Source: Cololabis saira (Eukaryota > Chordata > Actinopteri > Beloniformes > Belonidae). From it: a stretch of 64,000 nucleotides of DNA. The DNA lies in the NCBI RefSeq assembly GCF_033807715.1, contig NC_084591.1, forward strand, positions 48,957,415 through 49,021,414, in the 5' to 3' direction. Position numbers and translations under genes: made by a program. Below the pieces are notes generated by a model, which did not search any database, was not told where the DNA came from, and was given only the letters and a program-made list of their open reading frames with translations. Each line of letters opens with the position of its first letter. Position 1 is the stretch's first letter. Shown piece by piece: positions 11,266-22,662 of the stretch.

Positions 11266-11647
11266 CTCACTCACTTTATTTTTGTTAGTGATGCCATTAC
11301 TGTGACCACCAAATAATTTGGGTTTCCTGCCTCCACCTCATCCACAACATCTCGATCTCAGTCTCCGTGAAATTTAGTGGCACGGTTGCCCGGCTCGACA
11401 CGTCTCATTCATTCTGATGCGCAGCAGAAACAGACTGCAGGAAGCCGCTGCGCATGCTCAGCAGGCTCATTTATATGCAAATACAGTCATCATGTAGTTT
11501 GCATTGCCCATTTATGGTAAAAAGTGGGCGTGTAGGGGGCGGGATATGAGGCGAATTTACCTGCATAACCTTCCAGCTGGAATGTGATTTATAAAGAGAA
11601 CATTGCGTGCAAGTGTGCATGCTCATGGTTTTATAAATCTGCACCTC

Positions 11648-11684
11648 CTGAAGCTCTGGCCTGCAAACATGCACAAAAATCTTT
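11648..11684 (-). mobile_element. Short L2 family-1 3'UTR fragment
   Basis: TGAAGCTCTGGCCTGCAAAC then ATGCACAAAA is the reverse complement of the 3'UTR segment seen at 61085-61120 and 6250-6290. Only about 37 bp. Confidence 0.5.
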
Positions 11685-11983
11685 GTAACTTGGTACAGTT
11701 GTAGTCAAGGAGTTGCTGAATGCATGCATATCTTTATGCATGTATGCATTGCTATCAGTGTTTTCCACTGTGCAAACTAGAATACAAATTTGACGAGGAT
11801 AAAATTTAAATTTTTTTCTTTGGTTTATCACAATTTTTATGACACTGAAAATGTATGCTGTGAGGTCTTAGCTATCCATTGAGACCAAGAGTATGCGTAC
11901 TGTCTTTATAATTGTGGAGATATTGATTTAATTCTGATAGGGCTGTTTAGGCAAAATTCACCTCCAAAGTCCCTAGGGGTTAA
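11685..11983. repeat. Dispersed repeat ending in GGGGTTAA, copy 1
   Basis: Starts GTAACTTGGTACAGTT and ends CCCTAGGGGTTAA. It is collinear with 63001-63328 in the same orientation, with small indels: shared blocks include TTTTCCACTGTGCAAACTA and CTTTGGTTTATCACAATTT. The TTAA end preceded by a C/G-run resembles piggyBac-type termini, but the left terminus is not identified. Confidence 0.65.
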
Positions 11984-11984
11984 C

Positions 11985-12084
11985 AAGACACAATTCAATT
12001 AAATTGTATTTATATAGCGTCTATTGCAACAGAAATTGTCTCTTCGCGCTTTCCAGAGACCCAGAACATGACCATCGGTATCTG
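11985..12084 (-). mobile_element. L2 family-1 3' terminus fragment
   Basis: TATTTATATAGCGTCTA and CTTTCCAGAGACCCAGAACA are the reverse complement of the family-1 3' end at 62500-62570 (GTTCTGGGTCTCTGGAAAGC ... TATATAAATAA). Confidence 0.7.
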
Positions 12085-13221
12085 ATTGTGTATCTTAAAA
12101 AACAGTTTTACAGCGGTTTTCAAAACTCACAGTTTCAATACCATTGGCATGATTCTGCTATGGCAGCAAATTTTTCACACTAAAATATCTTTATTACCAG
12201 TATTCATATCTAAATCATCCACAAAGCTACGTTCAAAAGAATAATCATGTATGATTCAAAATAGACATGATTAGTAAATGCCCTGATTCACAAACAGACC
12301 TAAAGAATTTCTGCATTAAAATTAATGATCAGCATCAATCGAACAAATTAGCTCCATGTGTTATCTCTTCATTTGCCAAAACACTCCTTGTCTCCAACCA
12401 AAATTAGCCTTTTTTTCTTTTCTTTTTTTATTCCAAAATGATTGCATATTATTACCAGAGCATCAAAACCTCTACTCAGGTATTTGACACAGACCCAAGG
12501 ATTTACATCAATAAAATAGGACCCCACTTGAATCCAATTAGACTGATTATAATTTGACCTTGGCCACACTTATACTGTGGGAGTTGAAGCTTAAAACCAG
12601 AGTAGACTTGACTCCTGTGCTTTCACAGCATGGAAATAACATCCACAGGATGTAGATGTAGAAGATGAAACAAAAGTAGATTTATCCCTTAATTGCCAAA
12701 GTATCTAGTCACAGGAATAATCCTAATCCAAAATTTCCCAAAAAGAAAAAAACACTACGGTAAGAAAACTGTGTGGCTCTTCTATCCTAACAAGCCTCAA
12801 CTGCATCTACTCCTTCTACTCTGCTCTTAAAGCGACAGTAACATGAAAGTTACTCAGCATAGTTACAAAAACAAGGTTTCTTAACCTCTCTTAAATTAAA
12901 TTAAATTACTTTTAATCACATTTTATCAATTTTAATGATCTATTTATTCAATTAAATTAACTATTTATTTCTTTATTTAATTATCTGAACATTACTAATA
13001 AACCAACAAAAATCACGTAGAAGCACCTAAATCACACCTTGGCTCCCACAGAATGTAGATGTGCTTTGAACAGGGATGTGGTTGTGATTGCAAAATGTTC
13101 GACTTTAGGATTTGCTGTTCGATGAGGTCTCTATGACGATATTACTTTTTGGACTAGAAGTGTTATTGTTTCAATTTTACAATCTACCTGCAAACATAGT
13201 TTAGAAGTTTACAAGAAAAAT
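12085..13221. other. No feature recognised
   Basis: AT-rich non-coding DNA. Short TTAAAT/ATTTA-type runs at 12890-12990. Confidence 0.5.
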
Positions 13222-14115
13222 TAAAGCTGCAAGCAGCGATGAACGGGCCCTCACACTCACGGCCACCGCCCCCCATAAGCATATCAGAAATGAAACCACC
13301 CACGACTTCCTATGTCAAACCATTCAAAGTTATAGCAGAGAAAAGGGACAACCAATCAGAAGAAGGGGCGGGGCTAATTCAGGCCAATGAAAGTCAAGGA
13401 CTCCATACAGAATCTGATGACACCACCCACGACTCTCTATGTCAAACCATTCAAAAGTTATAGCAGAAAATCGGAACAACCAATCAGAAGAAGGGGCGGG
13501 GCTAATTAAGGCCAAAGAAGCTCAAGGACTCATTACAGAGTCCCATGACACCACCCACGACTCTCTATGTCAAAACATTCAAATGTTATAGCAGGAAATA
13601 GAGACAACCAATCAGAAGAAGGGGCGGGGCTAATTTTCACCAATTATGGTCAAGGACTCAATACCGAGTCCCATGACAGCACCCACGACTCTTTATGTCA
13701 AACCTTTCAAAAGTTATGGCAGAGAAAATTATTCTAGGGGGCGCTGTTGAGCCGTTAGGCCACGCCCATTAATGCAAACCATGAAATATCAAATTTATCG
13801 CCAGGCCTGGCTTGCATGCAAAATTTGGTGACTTTTGGAGAACTATCAAATATTGGCCAATCAGATGAAGGGGAGGCGCGCTTTTTGGCGTCTAGCGTCG
13901 CCACCGTAACACATTTGAAAGAGAAAAGTAATGCGCGTAGTCGCAAGATGGAGACGCACATTGTGAGGTATAACACACCTGGGTGCACATTACGGTTCGG
14001 GCCGTATTAATTGCCGAAGGAATGGCATAAATTGGACCAAAATTACACAATTCATTCAAATTGGCTGACTTGCTGTTCGGTTTCGGCCATGGCGTGCATG
14101 CTTTTCTGAGTTTTG
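13222..14115 (+). mobile_element. GCTGCAAGCAGCGATG / GGGCCC interspersed repeat, copy 1
   Basis: Starts with ATTAAAGCTGCAAGCAGCG, a stereotyped end of a common fish repeat. It then has four units of about 125-129 bp and a unique part (13730-14110) that is the inverted counterpart of 17680-18180. Shared landmarks are GGCCACGCCCATTAATGCAA and the CGCACATTGTGAGGTATAAC stretch. No transposase frame, so this is a non-autonomous repeat whose superfamily I cannot assign. The right end is approximate. Confidence 0.6.
13290..13735. repeat. Tandem array, four units of 125-129 bp
   Basis: CACCCACGACT(T/C) followed by CTATGTCAAA recurs at about 13299, 13424, 13552 and 13681. Each unit also contains AATCAGAAGAAGGGGCGGGG, except that the last is cut short. 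Confidence 0.85.
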
Positions 14116-15734
14116 TCCAGCTTCAGTTGCGCCATTTACCCTGTAACTCTTGTTTTACGATGAACTTGGAATCCAATGTTTTTGATATTGCATTTGTCTC
14201 TTGTTTTAATGCAGTAACCCAATGACTTTTTGGTATCATACTGTTTTTTAAAAAAGCATTCTTCATATCTCCCAAATATAACAACACGTAACTCTTGACT
14301 GTATCACACTTCTACTGTCTACCTGCATTCAGTCAGTGGGAGGAATTACACTGCCTTCGCTTTACTATTTCAACACAGCCTGGCGCTTAAGTCAGAGGTG
14401 AATAAGAGGGCAATCCTAAGTAAGTTATGCAACTTCTCAGTAGTCATGAAACAGTGTGCTCTTATTTTGATGGCATTCGTGTAAGCTAGACTAGCTAGAC
14501 TCACTATGTGAGAGCTAGACTCACTATGTATCCAAACACAATGAATATTAGTCTAGAAATTTTTATTACTATGTGACTATGATACTGGCTGACATCAGAT
14601 TGCAAGCGTTGTTTTACTACAAAGATGAACCACAGCTCAACCAGCTCTGTTGTCAAAACAGATAATAGTGTTTTAGCTTTTACACAGAGGTTTGCCTCAG
14701 GTTTGGAGGAAACTGCAGTACATTGATCTGAATGTGTAACCATTTGAACCTCTTAGAGATGTTTTCAAACAATGTTACCATAAACTCTGTCATAATCACT
14801 GTTATCTGTACCCTCATGTTCTCCTAAAAGTGCAGAGCACATCTCCAAACCGGTCATCCGGTGTATCTGTGTCTGTTACTGTAGTTCAGTGGCTCAAACA
14901 GGACCTGAATTGAACAATAATTGAATACAACTAAAAGGCTGTCCTTTTTAAAATGTATTTTAACTTTCAGGGTATAGAGAACACGCACCCATACAGTAAA
15001 AAATTTGTAATTATTTATTCTTATTAACAAGTGGAAAAACACATTATGAGCCTTGGTTTAATAGAAATTCATGGGCTTTCTAGTAACCATACAAATACAA
15101 ATATTTCAAAATAAAGTAAATGCTTCATCTGTTGCACAGTGCTGCAAAAGAAAAAAGTCATGAGGACCAGAAAACGATTTAATTTTATGTGCAATCAATG
15201 TTTGAGTATTTGATCTAAATATTGACAAGGATCAGAGATATGACCAGATTATCCTGTTACTACTATGATCAAAAACATGCCCATGTTTTATGATGATAAA
15301 CTTCAAACACATCTTCCAAAGCTGTGGTTGCATGGAATGAATGTTGAAGATTTCATGAAACACACCTTTGTTATAACAATGAACATGAAAATATGCATAT
15401 TTCGTCTGCTAAAGCAGTATCGGATGATCAGACTGCAGAGGTTGTTCAATTTCTGGCACGTAATTCCTTTCTGACACAGCTCCAGCCTGCTATTAGACGG
15501 AGCGGGAAAGGAGATACTAGTTGACTGTGTATGCGTCTGCACTTGTAGCTGCAGAGGTTGGTTGCAGTCCCGTTGTTGCATTTGATGCGTCTCTGCTGAG
15601 GGCTTTATAGTATAAACTCACCTTCTGTTTGAATGGAGAGTTTTCAGTTTTATATGTGGCACACATTCAGTTTCATGTATGAGAGAACTTCACTTGGATG
15701 TCTGCAAGATTTTCAGAGAAGATCGTTTGAATTC
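14116..15734. other. No feature recognised
   Basis: AT-rich. The only repeat is a short duplication of GAGCTAGACTCACTATGT around 14490-14528. Short frames lack family signatures. Confidence 0.5.
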
Positions 15735-16088
15735 AGGCAGCATGGTGGTTAGCACTGTTTCCTCACAGCAAGGAGGTTCCTGCTTCGACTCCCTGTCCCG
15801 GCGGGGCTCACTCTATGTGGAGTTTGCATGTTCTCCCCGTGCTTGCGTGGGTTCCCTTGCTCGCTCCATGTACTCCGGCTTCCTCGCACACTCCAAAAAC
15901 ATGCATAGTATGTAAATTGATGTTTCGAAATTGCCTGTAGATGTTCATGTGAGTATCTCTGTGTATCTATGTGGCCCTGCGATAGACTGGCGATCTGTCC
16001 AGGGGGTAACCCCTGCCTCTCCCCTGCAATTAGCTGGGATAGGCTAAAGGATAAAGCGGGTATAGAAAATGGATGGATGGATGGATAG
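15735..16088 (+). mobile_element. SINE-like repeat with tRNA-like head and (GATG)n tail
   Basis: The head reads GGTGGTTAGCACTGTTTC, resembling a pol III A box, followed by TTCCTGCTTCGACTCCC, resembling a degenerate B box. Then come TGGAGTTTGCATGTTCTCCC, TAGACTGGCGATCTGTCCAG and GCTGGGATAGGCTAAAGGA. It ends in tandem GGAT/GATG at 16070-16087. The block order is that of an abundant fish repeat. The tail is the same tetranucleotide as that of the Rex3-like LINE at 1-1275, so mobilisation by that machinery is a reasonable inference. Confidence 0.65.
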
Positions 16089-17565
16089 TTCTAATTCATA
16101 GTTTGTGTGCATGCTAATTCAGAGCAATGTGGCTAAAGGCATCTCATATTACCCTCTCCTTCCTGGTTGATGGCTTTGTTAAACAGAAGACTTTAATAAA
16201 ATAAACTATTGAAATAAAAACTAAGTGATAAAAAATATGTGAAAATGTAAAGATGAAAAAAATTCAACTGTAATTCTATGTGTGAAATCAAGTGTGAATG
16301 TATTGTCCCACATTTTGTCTTCTTTGTCTGCTATTGTGTGACATTGCTGTAAAATGACACTTCACCACCAACTTATTGTCAGTACACACATGCTTTTCTA
16401 TGTTCTTGGAGAAATCCTGCTAGTGCCTGATCCTCTGTGTTTATCAGGTGTTATTAATATTGTCAGATGAGAAATAAAGAGGAGGAGAGGTGCTGTCTCC
16501 TCTTCCTACTGTAATATTGTACCGTCGACACTTGCAAGCTTCGCTGTTTGCTGCAGTGCAGATAGAAAAGGACTGTGCAAGATATATACGTGTACACATA
16601 CACACACATTTGCACACAAAACTATAGCTAACTGTCAGTCTCTGCCCACAGGTGCCTCTCAGGTGTGCCAAGACTGCTGAGAAACTAAAAGATGGAAAGA
16701 GGAGGTGAAGGACTTAGAGCAGGTTTATCCTGCTGCGATAAACCACACCACACACAAACACACACTGAGTCAATAGAGTGTGTCCACGCATTAGAGCCAT
16801 GATTTAAAGCAATGATGCCAGCTCAGCTGTCTTTCTAAGATGTAGTGAAATAACTCCTTTGTACTAGTTCATCGCAAATTACCCCTTTAACGGTAAATTA
16901 TGTTTCAATTTGACTGGTCTCAAATAGATTAATTAATTGCTTTTTGACAAAACTGAACCAGGAACTGGTGCTAAAATTGGTGCTAGAATGAGTTCCAGTT
17001 TGGAGTTGATGTTTGGAGCATTTTAAGAATTGTCTTTCTTACTTTTCATAAACACAGAGCCACTTCATTACATCTCTTTCAGCGAGGTTTCAACGTCCCT
17101 TTAGTGTAACCACTGTGCAGAAACAGATCAGAGTTTTTTCTTGATTTCCCCTCTAAATCTGTTTCTGCGTTTGCTTAGTGGAGTGTTCACAGTCACTGCC
17201 TTCTGATTTTAAAACATTTAACGTTGTCCAAGTATTGCCCCATCTTATCATTTTTCTTTTAGCTCCAAGAACTCTGTTTGTCTTTTGACTTGAGGACTAG
17301 ACTAGACAGACTAGAGACTGCAGTGGCTTCTTTCTTTCGGTCTCTCTTTTTTCATATAATACAGAAAATATTTCAGTCAGACTGGTTGGTTTCTCATAGC
17401 TCTGCCAAACTTGTTTTGCACTTAAGTCAATGACCATCGTGCAAGGATGTCTCCTTCAACAAAACCAAATTGGTAGTTTTATATATTATGTATATGGTCG
17501 ACCTGCACGGAAAAGTCTCAAGGACCCATATTCTTAAATGTAGAGGAAGTCCATCATTGTTATTA
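16089..17565. other. No feature recognised
   Basis: Non-coding. Short CA-rich patches near 16600 and 16750. No repeat family recognised. Confidence 0.5.
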
Positions 17566-18300
17566 ATTAGGGCCCGAGCACTGACAGTGCAGAGGCCCTA
17601 TTGTATCTGTAGGAATTTTTTTCCTCCTTCTTCCGACGAAATGAGGGCCTTTTTGCCCCCCTAAACGTGCACCAAATGTCACCAAATTTTTTACGCAAGC
17701 CAGGCCTGGCGAAAAATGTGATATTTCATGGTTTGCATTAATGGGCGTGGCCTAATGGCTCAACAGTGCCCCCTAGAAAAATTTGTGCCTCAGGCCCCCA
17801 CAATACGGTTTGACGTACATGCAGGAAAATCGGTATACACCTGTATCATGTCGCAACTTAAAGAAAAGTCTCTTGGCGCCATGGCCCAAACCGAACAGGA
17901 AGTCGGCCATTTTGAATTAATCATGTAATTTTTGCCCAATTTATGCCATTTCTTCGGCCGCTTCTTCGCCCGAACCGTAATGTCCACCCAGGTGTGTTGT
18001 ACATCACAATGTGCGTCTCGATCCTGCGCCGATGCGCATTACTTTTCTCAGTCAAAAGCGTTACCGTGGCAACGATAGACGCCAAAAATCACGTCCCCCC
18101 TTCATCTGATCGGTCCATATTTGATATTTCCCCAAAAGTCACCAAATTTTGCACGCAAGCCAGGGCTGGTGATGAATTTGATATTTAATGGTTTGCATTA
18201 ATGGGCGTGGCCTAATGGCTCAACAGCACCCCCTAGAAAACTTTGTGCCTCAAGCCCCACAATACGGATTGACGTACATGCACGAAAATCAAACTCAAAA
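17566..18300 (-). mobile_element. GGGCCC interspersed repeat, copy 2, with internal duplication
   Basis: Begins ATTAGGGCCCGAGCACTGAC, the other stereotyped end of the family at 13222. The body is the reverse complement of that copy. The segment with CACCAAATTTT, GGGCGTGGCCTAATGGCTC and TTTGACGTACATGC at about 17680-17825 recurs at about 18133-18290 (offset about 457 bp), so part of the element is directly duplicated. Confidence 0.65.
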
Positions 18301-18532
18301 ATCAAAAACATGCATACAGTCCTGGGCTATACATGCCCCCTCTGGCCAACCGAGGCGCCAGATGGGGTGGGGAGGATCCAGCCGGAATAACGTGATCCTT
18401 CCATGTGCTATGTCCAGCCAGAGAAGCCCCACCCTGTCTGTTGAAAAGAAGCTGCTCACTCCTCAGGTTAAGGAGGAGAGCTGAGCTCAGTGCAGGGAAC
18501 TCCCGGGGTTGGTAGAGGATGGCAATGCCCAG

Positions 18533-18804
18533 GGGCCTCATTTATCAAAGAGTGCGCAGGATTCATACTAAAAGTGCACGTAAACCCAAAAGCCGAAAAT
18601 GATTTATAAAACCCTGTGCACGCACACTTGCACGCAATGTTCGCTTTATAAATCACAGTCCAGCTGGAAGGTTGCGCAACTGAATTCGGCTCATATCCCG
18701 CCCTCTACACGCCCACTTTTTACCATAAATGGGCAACGCAAAGCAGTATTTGCACATGAATGAGCCTGCTGAGCATGCGCAGCGGCTTCCTGCAGCCTGT
18801 TTGA
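18533..18804 (+). mobile_element. GGGGCCTCATTTATA-type MITE, copy 2 (partial)
   Basis: Starts GGGGCCTCATTTATCAAAG. Collinear, in reverse complement, with 11430-11640, including CCAGCTGGAAGG and CATGCGCAGCGGCTTCCTGC. Homology stops at about 18804, where the 5'UTR of the LINE at 18805 begins. Confidence 0.65.
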
Positions 18805-21800
18805 AAATATTGTAATCAAATAATAATAGTCAAGAAATATGCTATTACGTTGCCTTATATCACGAGTTAAATAGACTATGACAGCAAATACATGTTGCGG
18901 ATATATCCCTGAACTATGACTTTGTTTTCTTCGCGCATTTACCAGCGATAATGGTACTCCAGGACTGTTTTCTCTGCGATGGTCCTAGACTGGCGGTGTC
19001 GCCCTATAATGCCAAAGCTCCCATGGCTCACTACAGGAAAAGATGTTTAATATTTCTTCTGTTGTTATTATCTGGCAATGTTGAGCCCAATCCGGGCCCG
19101 GACCTTATGGTAATGTGTAATTCTAAGGGCCTACACATTATACATCTCAATGTGAGAAGTCTAGTCAATAAAATCTCCCAAATACGTAATCTTGTCCAAT
19201 CGAGCAAAATAGGGATTATGTGTATTACTGAGTCATGGCTGGATTGCTCAATATCTGATACGGAGATTGAAGTAGAAAACTTTAGTATCATCAGGAAAGA
19301 CCGAAATAGGAAGGGAGGGGGAGTATGTATGTTTATCAGGTCTGATATTGTTTTTCGGGAAAGACAAGACATTTCAGATGACAACATGGAAGCCATCTGG
19401 GCTGATATTTCACTACCGAAGTGCAAACCTTTCTTAGTGGGAACCTGTTATAGACCGCCAGATCAAAATGATTTCTATGATAGGGTAGAGGAAATGTGCT
19501 CCAAACACAGTGAGTTTGTGTCTGGGGAGGTGCTGTTATTGGGTGATTTGAACACTGATGTTTCAAATCATGACCATTACTTGTACAAGGCCTATCTTAA
19601 CTTCTGCTCTAATTTTAACTTAAAACAAATAATAAATAAACCTACCAGGTTAACATGTGCATCCCAAACCACTATTGATTTGGTGTTAGTATCTGACAAA
19701 TCAAAAATCTCCAACAGTGGAGTAATAGACTGTGGAATTAGTGACCACTCAATGATCTTTTGCACCCGTAGAGTCCAGAAGGCATCTCTTGGCCATCACA
19801 ACACAGTCAAGATAAGATCACTAAAGAACTACAATAGTGAGGTGCTGAAGGAAAGGCTGCTATACAAGGACTGGTCACAAGTCTTCCGATGTGTGTCTGT
19901 GGACAAAGCGTGGGGCTGTTTTAAAACTCTGTTCTTAAAAATCGTGGATGATATTGCACCGGTGAAATCAATCAGATTTAAAGTCAGATCGGAACCGTGG
20001 ATGAATTCTGACATCCTCAAACTGATTAAATCCAGAGATGATACTTTCAAGGAATTTAGAAAAAATAGAGCGGAGAATCTCTTCAGCGATTTTAAAAAGT
20101 TTAGAAATGAGGTAACTAGTTTAGTAAGAAAGGCCAAGGCAGAGTACTTTAATAATACAATTACAGAAAACAAATCTGACCCACAACAGCTTTGGAAATG
20201 CTTAAAGCAAACAGGTTACAGTAGCAAGCTCAAGACAAAAGCAAAAAATATGAATTTAAATATTAATGATGAACTCATAACAGGTAATGTCAGTATAGCC
20301 AACAGTTTGAATGGGTTTTTTAGTACAGTAGCCAATACCCTAGTTAACAAACTTCCTAGTCCGTCTGGTGTCTATGGAGAAAGTCATGTGGTTAAATTTT
20401 ACAACCAAAAGGGAGTCAAAGTAGATGCATTCTCCTTTTCAAAGGTGTCTGAGGAGGTGGTCTTAAAAAAACTCCAGACCCTGAACCTCAATAAGGCTAC
20501 AGGACTGGATAATATTTCCGCTAAATTCCTGCAGGACGCGGCAGAGGCCATTACTCCATGTCTAACTTTTATTTTTAATATGTCCATAGAGCAGGGGTGT
20601 TTCCCAACAGATTTTAAATCAGCAAGAGTTGTAGCTCTATATAAAAAAGGGAATAAATTAGATCCAGGGAATTATCGTCCTGTCTCCATACTGAGCACGG
20701 TATCAAAGGTAATGGAGAAAATCATCTCAGAACAAATAAATGCCTACCTTTTATCCAACAACCTTCTGTTTGATTTTCAATCTGGTTTCCGTATGTCACA
20801 CTCCACGGATACCTGTCTACTTAATCTAACAGACAGGATCAGAGGGGAGGTGGATAAGGGCAAGTACTGCGGCATGGTCCTTATTGACTTACAAAAAGCC
20901 TTTGACACTGTCAACCATAGGGTACTCTTATTTAAACTTAGAGCCATGGGCTTCAGCAGCGCTACCTTGAAATGGGTGAGCTCCTTCCTTGAGGATCGTA
21001 GGCAAATGGTGCAAGTAAATGGGTCCATGTCCTCCGCACTTAAGCCAATGTGTGGTGTTCCTCAAGGAAGCATCTTGGGTCCGCTTTTCTTCTTATTATA
21101 TGTCAACGATATGAAGTCAGCCTGTGACTGTGATCTATTTCTGTTTGCTGACGATGCAGCTCTTCTGACGTCTCATCAGGATAAATCAGAAGTAGAAAAA
21201 ACACTTAGCTGTGAGCTCAGTAAGATCAGTACCTGGTTGGTTGACAATCGTTTATCCCTCCACCTAGGTAAAACCGAGTCCATCCTATTTGGGTCAAGCA
21301 TTAGATTAGCGAGGGTTGATGGACTCAAGGTGGTGGTGGGCGATACGGAGGTGACGGATAAGAAGGAGGTTACCTACCTGGGCTGTATCCTGGACAATAA
21401 GTTGACAGGAGAGAGTATGGCCAAGAGGGTTATATCAAAAGTAAACCAGAGAGTCAGATTCCTTGCCAGGACATCATCTTTCTTAGATAGGACAGCCCTA
21501 GAGATCTTGGCAGGGGCCTTGGTTCAGTGCCTCTTTGATTATGCTTGCACATCGTGGTTCTCTAGCACTTCAAAACATCTAAAGCATAGCCTACAGACAG
21601 CACAAAATAAATTAGTCAGGGTAGTCCTCCAAATACACCCCAGAACTCACCTCACTCAGTTTCATTTTGAAAGCCTCAAGTGGCTAAGAGTGGAGGAAAG
21701 AGTGCTACAAATTAAACTCTCTATGGTACACAGAATATTACACAAGTCGGTGCCAAAATATCTAATCAACTATTTTACCAGGGTCAATAGTATTCATGGA

Positions 21801-22325
21801 CATGCTACCAGAGGAAGCTCCACCAATGTGGTGCCGGCCAAGTTCAGGACAAAAGGGGGTCAAAGTTCATTTTTGTACACCGGGGCCTTGGCCTGGAATA
21901 GCCTACCTGAAGATCTGAAATCCACTAGCTCCTCTGCTTCCTTTAAAACTTTTGTGAGGAGCTGGATTATCAGGGGTAGAAGATGGGTGTAGGTTAATTG
22001 AAAAATATTCTGGTGCATAGTGTTTTAAAATTGGATTCGTATCTGCTTTGTATTGTAATGTATGTTAAATGTGTGTATTCCTGCCTTATATCTCTCTCCC
22101 TGGCGTGGTAGGCCGACCCACGCAGTCCACATTTTCTCCCACATGTCCTGACGTACACCACACTTTCATTCAGCAGACCATTGTTTACACACACACATAT
22201 CTTAAAGGACCGCAATGGAAATAAGCTTCTGCTTTATTGTGTTTTTATCCTTTTGATGATGGTGTGGCCTATGTATTTATACATTTTCCATTGTCAATAA
22301 AGATGTCAAATCAAATCAAATCAAA
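18805..22325 (+). mobile_element. CR1/L2-superfamily LINE with uninterrupted ORF
   Basis: A short 5' leader (18805-18950), a 1013-codon ORF (18951-21992) and a 3'UTR of about 330 bp. The 3'UTR contains AATAAAG near 22297 and ends in a tandem TCAAA tail (22303-22325). Such short-motif tails, rather than poly(A), are usual for CR1/L2-type elements. The 5' border is set by the end of the MITE homology at 18804. A clear target duplication is not visible, so the exact ends are uncertain. Confidence 0.8.
18951..21992 (+). CDS. Endonuclease-reverse transcriptase polyprotein of a CR1/L2-type LINE, 1013 aa
   Basis: It encodes target-primed reverse transcription: an endonuclease that nicks the target and an RT that copies the element RNA. 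A basic/hydrophobic leader (about residues 28-41) ends in SGNVEPNPGP (residues 41-50), a 2A-like motif. The endonuclease follows at about 58-290, with HLNVRSLVNK, CITESWLD, LLGDLNTDV (about 196) and ISDHSMI (about 264). The RT has FQSGFRMSHSTDT, LIDLQKAFDTVNH, GVPQGSILGP (about 702) and the catalytic FADD (about 730), then a thumb region to the C-terminus. The start at 18951 gives the longest frame; Met25 (19023) is an alternative that keeps the 2A-like leader. No separate ORF1 is visible. The frame has no stop or frameshift, so the copy is recent or conserved. The clade within CR1/L2/Rex is not resolved by eye. Confidence 0.88.
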   Translation: MVLQDCFLCDGPRLAVSPYNAKAPMAHYRKRCLIFLLLLLSGNVEPNPGPDLMVMCNSKGLHIIHLNVRSLVNKISQIRNLVQSSKIGIMCITESWLDCSISDTEIEVENFSIIRKDRNRKGGGVCMFIRSDIVFRERQDISDDNMEAIWADISLPKCKPFLVGTCYRPPDQNDFYDRVEEMCSKHSEFVSGEVLLLGDLNTDVSNHDHYLYKAYLNFCSNFNLKQIINKPTRLTCASQTTIDLVLVSDKSKISNSGVIDCGISDHSMIFCTRRVQKASLGHHNTVKIRSLKNYNSEVLKERLLYKDWSQVFRCVSVDKAWGCFKTLFLKIVDDIAPVKSIRFKVRSEPWMNSDILKLIKSRDDTFKEFRKNRAENLFSDFKKFRNEVTSLVRKAKAEYFNNTITENKSDPQQLWKCLKQTGYSSKLKTKAKNMNLNINDELITGNVSIANSLNGFFSTVANTLVNKLPSPSGVYGESHVVKFYNQKGVKVDAFSFSKVSEEVVLKKLQTLNLNKATGLDNISAKFLQDAAEAITPCLTFIFNMSIEQGCFPTDFKSARVVALYKKGNKLDPGNYRPVSILSTVSKVMEKIISEQINAYLLSNNLLFDFQSGFRMSHSTDTCLLNLTDRIRGEVDKGKYCGMVLIDLQKAFDTVNHRVLLFKLRAMGFSSATLKWVSSFLEDRRQMVQVNGSMSSALKPMCGVPQGSILGPLFFLLYVNDMKSACDCDLFLFADDAALLTSHQDKSEVEKTLSCELSKISTWLVDNRLSLHLGKTESILFGSSIRLARVDGLKVVVGDTEVTDKKEVTYLGCILDNKLTGESMAKRVISKVNQRVRFLARTSSFLDRTALEILAGALVQCLFDYACTSWFSSTSKHLKHSLQTAQNKLVRVVLQIHPRTHLTQFHFESLKWLRVEERVLQIKLSMVHRILHKSVPKYLINYFTRVNSIHGHATRGSSTNVVPAKFRTKGGQSSFLYTGALAWNSLPEDLKSTSSSASFKTFVRSWIIRGRRWV

Positions 22326-22628
22326 AATACAAGCAGAAATCAGATTATCAACATGATTCTAATTAATGTTATCATTATACTAATTATTCACTGCGCTAGT
22401 CTATAGCCAAGATAAAGGATTTGGGCTGGAATTGTGAAACAATGATCATGTCGTTACCATAAATATTTCAAATTGTAATAAAAAATCATGCCAAAGAAAC
22501 GCCATCTCAATTCAAGGCAAAAAAAAACTTGTGAATGTCATTTTTTGGAAATCCTGCAGCTGTACTCTAGATATTTCCTTTTCAAATTTTTCCACTCATA
22601 AACGTTTATTTCAATATCCATCATTTAA

Positions 22629-22662
<34 letters not shown>

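Larger units (their letters stand above)
10418..11640. mobile_element. GGGGCCTCATTTATA-type MITE, composite with internal foldbacks
   Basis: The left end GGGGCCTCATTTATAAAG at 10418 equals the start of the copy at 18533. The right part (11430-11640) is the reverse complement of the beginning of that second copy (matching CATTCCAGCTGGAAGG and AACATTGCGTGCAAGTGTGCA). Both ends of the element are therefore related inverted sequences, as expected of a foldback DNA element. The final bases at the right are missing. No coding capacity seen. It abuts or interrupts the L1 fragment at 10420. Confidence 0.6.
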
